A stretch of 64,000 bases of DNA from Burkholderiaceae bacterium (GTDB lineage: Bacteria > Pseudomonadota > Gammaproteobacteria > Burkholderiales > Burkholderiaceae_E): the NCBI GenBank assembly GCA_024235875.1, contig JACKLP010000012.1:1-64000 (forward strand), read 5' to 3'. The notes beneath the pieces were generated by a model. It was not told where the DNA came from, made no database searches, and worked only from the letters and a program-made list of their open reading frames with translations. This document shows positions 62,534 to 64,000 of this stretch, one piece after another. Numbering within the stretch: position 1 is the first letter of the stretch; each line of letters begins with the position of its first letter. A program made the translations under genes and the position numbers.

Positions 62534-64000
<1,467 letters not shown>

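Overview
The window is a high-GC bacterial chromosome segment. Gene content (mreBCD-mrdA, gatCAB, a split beta-ketoadipate branch, a branched-chain amino-acid-type ABC transporter, CueR-type copper control) and protein style suggest a betaproteobacterium, probably Burkholderiales. That placement is an inference from gene content. No rRNA, tRNA, CRISPR array, transposase, integrase or phage gene was seen. Both ends cut a gene: mrdA at the left and glmS at the right.

Layout. 1-3712 (minus): the rod-shape operon mreB-mreC-mreD-mrdA. 4106-7966 (plus): gatC-gatA-lipoprotein-gatB. 7967-8639: a non-coding stretch with two large fold-back (inverted-repeat) elements. 8640-12504: pyrE, xth, an M48-like protein lacking the catalytic Glu, and ampG. 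12603-19562 (plus): pcaI-pcaJ-pcaF, then a three-subunit biotin-dependent carboxylase and an SDR. 19639-23785: fabA-fabB-fabI, a Zur-type regulator and an enoyl-CoA hydratase/isomerase. 23836-26624: an unrecognised 332-residue protein and an orphan soluble VirD4/TraG-like ATPase. 26651-31278 (minus): livKHMGF. 31487-35358: an RraA-family protein, a sulfide:quinone-oxidoreductase-like flavoprotein, a PhyH dioxygenase and a GST. 35543-39002 (plus): maleylacetate reductase, hydroxyquinol 1,2-dioxygenase, a Rieske protein, an NTF2-like protein and a RutE-like nitroreductase. 39024-43216 (plus): GtrA, a ChbG/NaxD-type deacetylase, a polyprenyl-phosphate GT2 and an ArnT-type GT39. 43449-45490 (minus): a PmrAB/QseBC-like two-component system. 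45610-52110 (minus): a phosphoribosyltransferase, DUF2783, an FAD aromatic hydroxylase, a LuxR regulator, a methylsuccinyl-CoA-dehydrogenase-like enzyme and a mesaconyl-CoA CoA-transferase-like enzyme. 52354-56940: Hsp20, copZ, copA, cueR and a hemerythrin-like protein. 56975-64000: an HDOD protein, a GNAT, an Sfp-type phosphopantetheinyl transferase, a class II aldolase with a divergent LysR regulator, and glmS.

How the parts work together. Aromatic carbon can enter through hydroxyquinol and maleylacetate to beta-ketoadipate, and PcaIJ/PcaF then yield succinyl-CoA and acetyl-CoA. The adjacent split carboxylase may be anaplerotic. The Mcd-like and Mct-like pair would make mesaconyl-C1-CoA and move its CoA to C4. 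The GtrA/deacetylase/GT2/ArnT set looks like a lipid A hexosamine-modification locus. Direct-repeat boxes of PmrA type lie before its GT2 gene and before the neighbouring regulator gene. CopZ, CopA and CueR form a self-contained copper-efflux unit with two divergent 19-bp-spacer promoters.

The least explained items are the two fold-backs between gatB and pyrE, the triplicated 3' end of glmS, the orphan VirD4-like ATPase, and the Mcd/Mct pairing.
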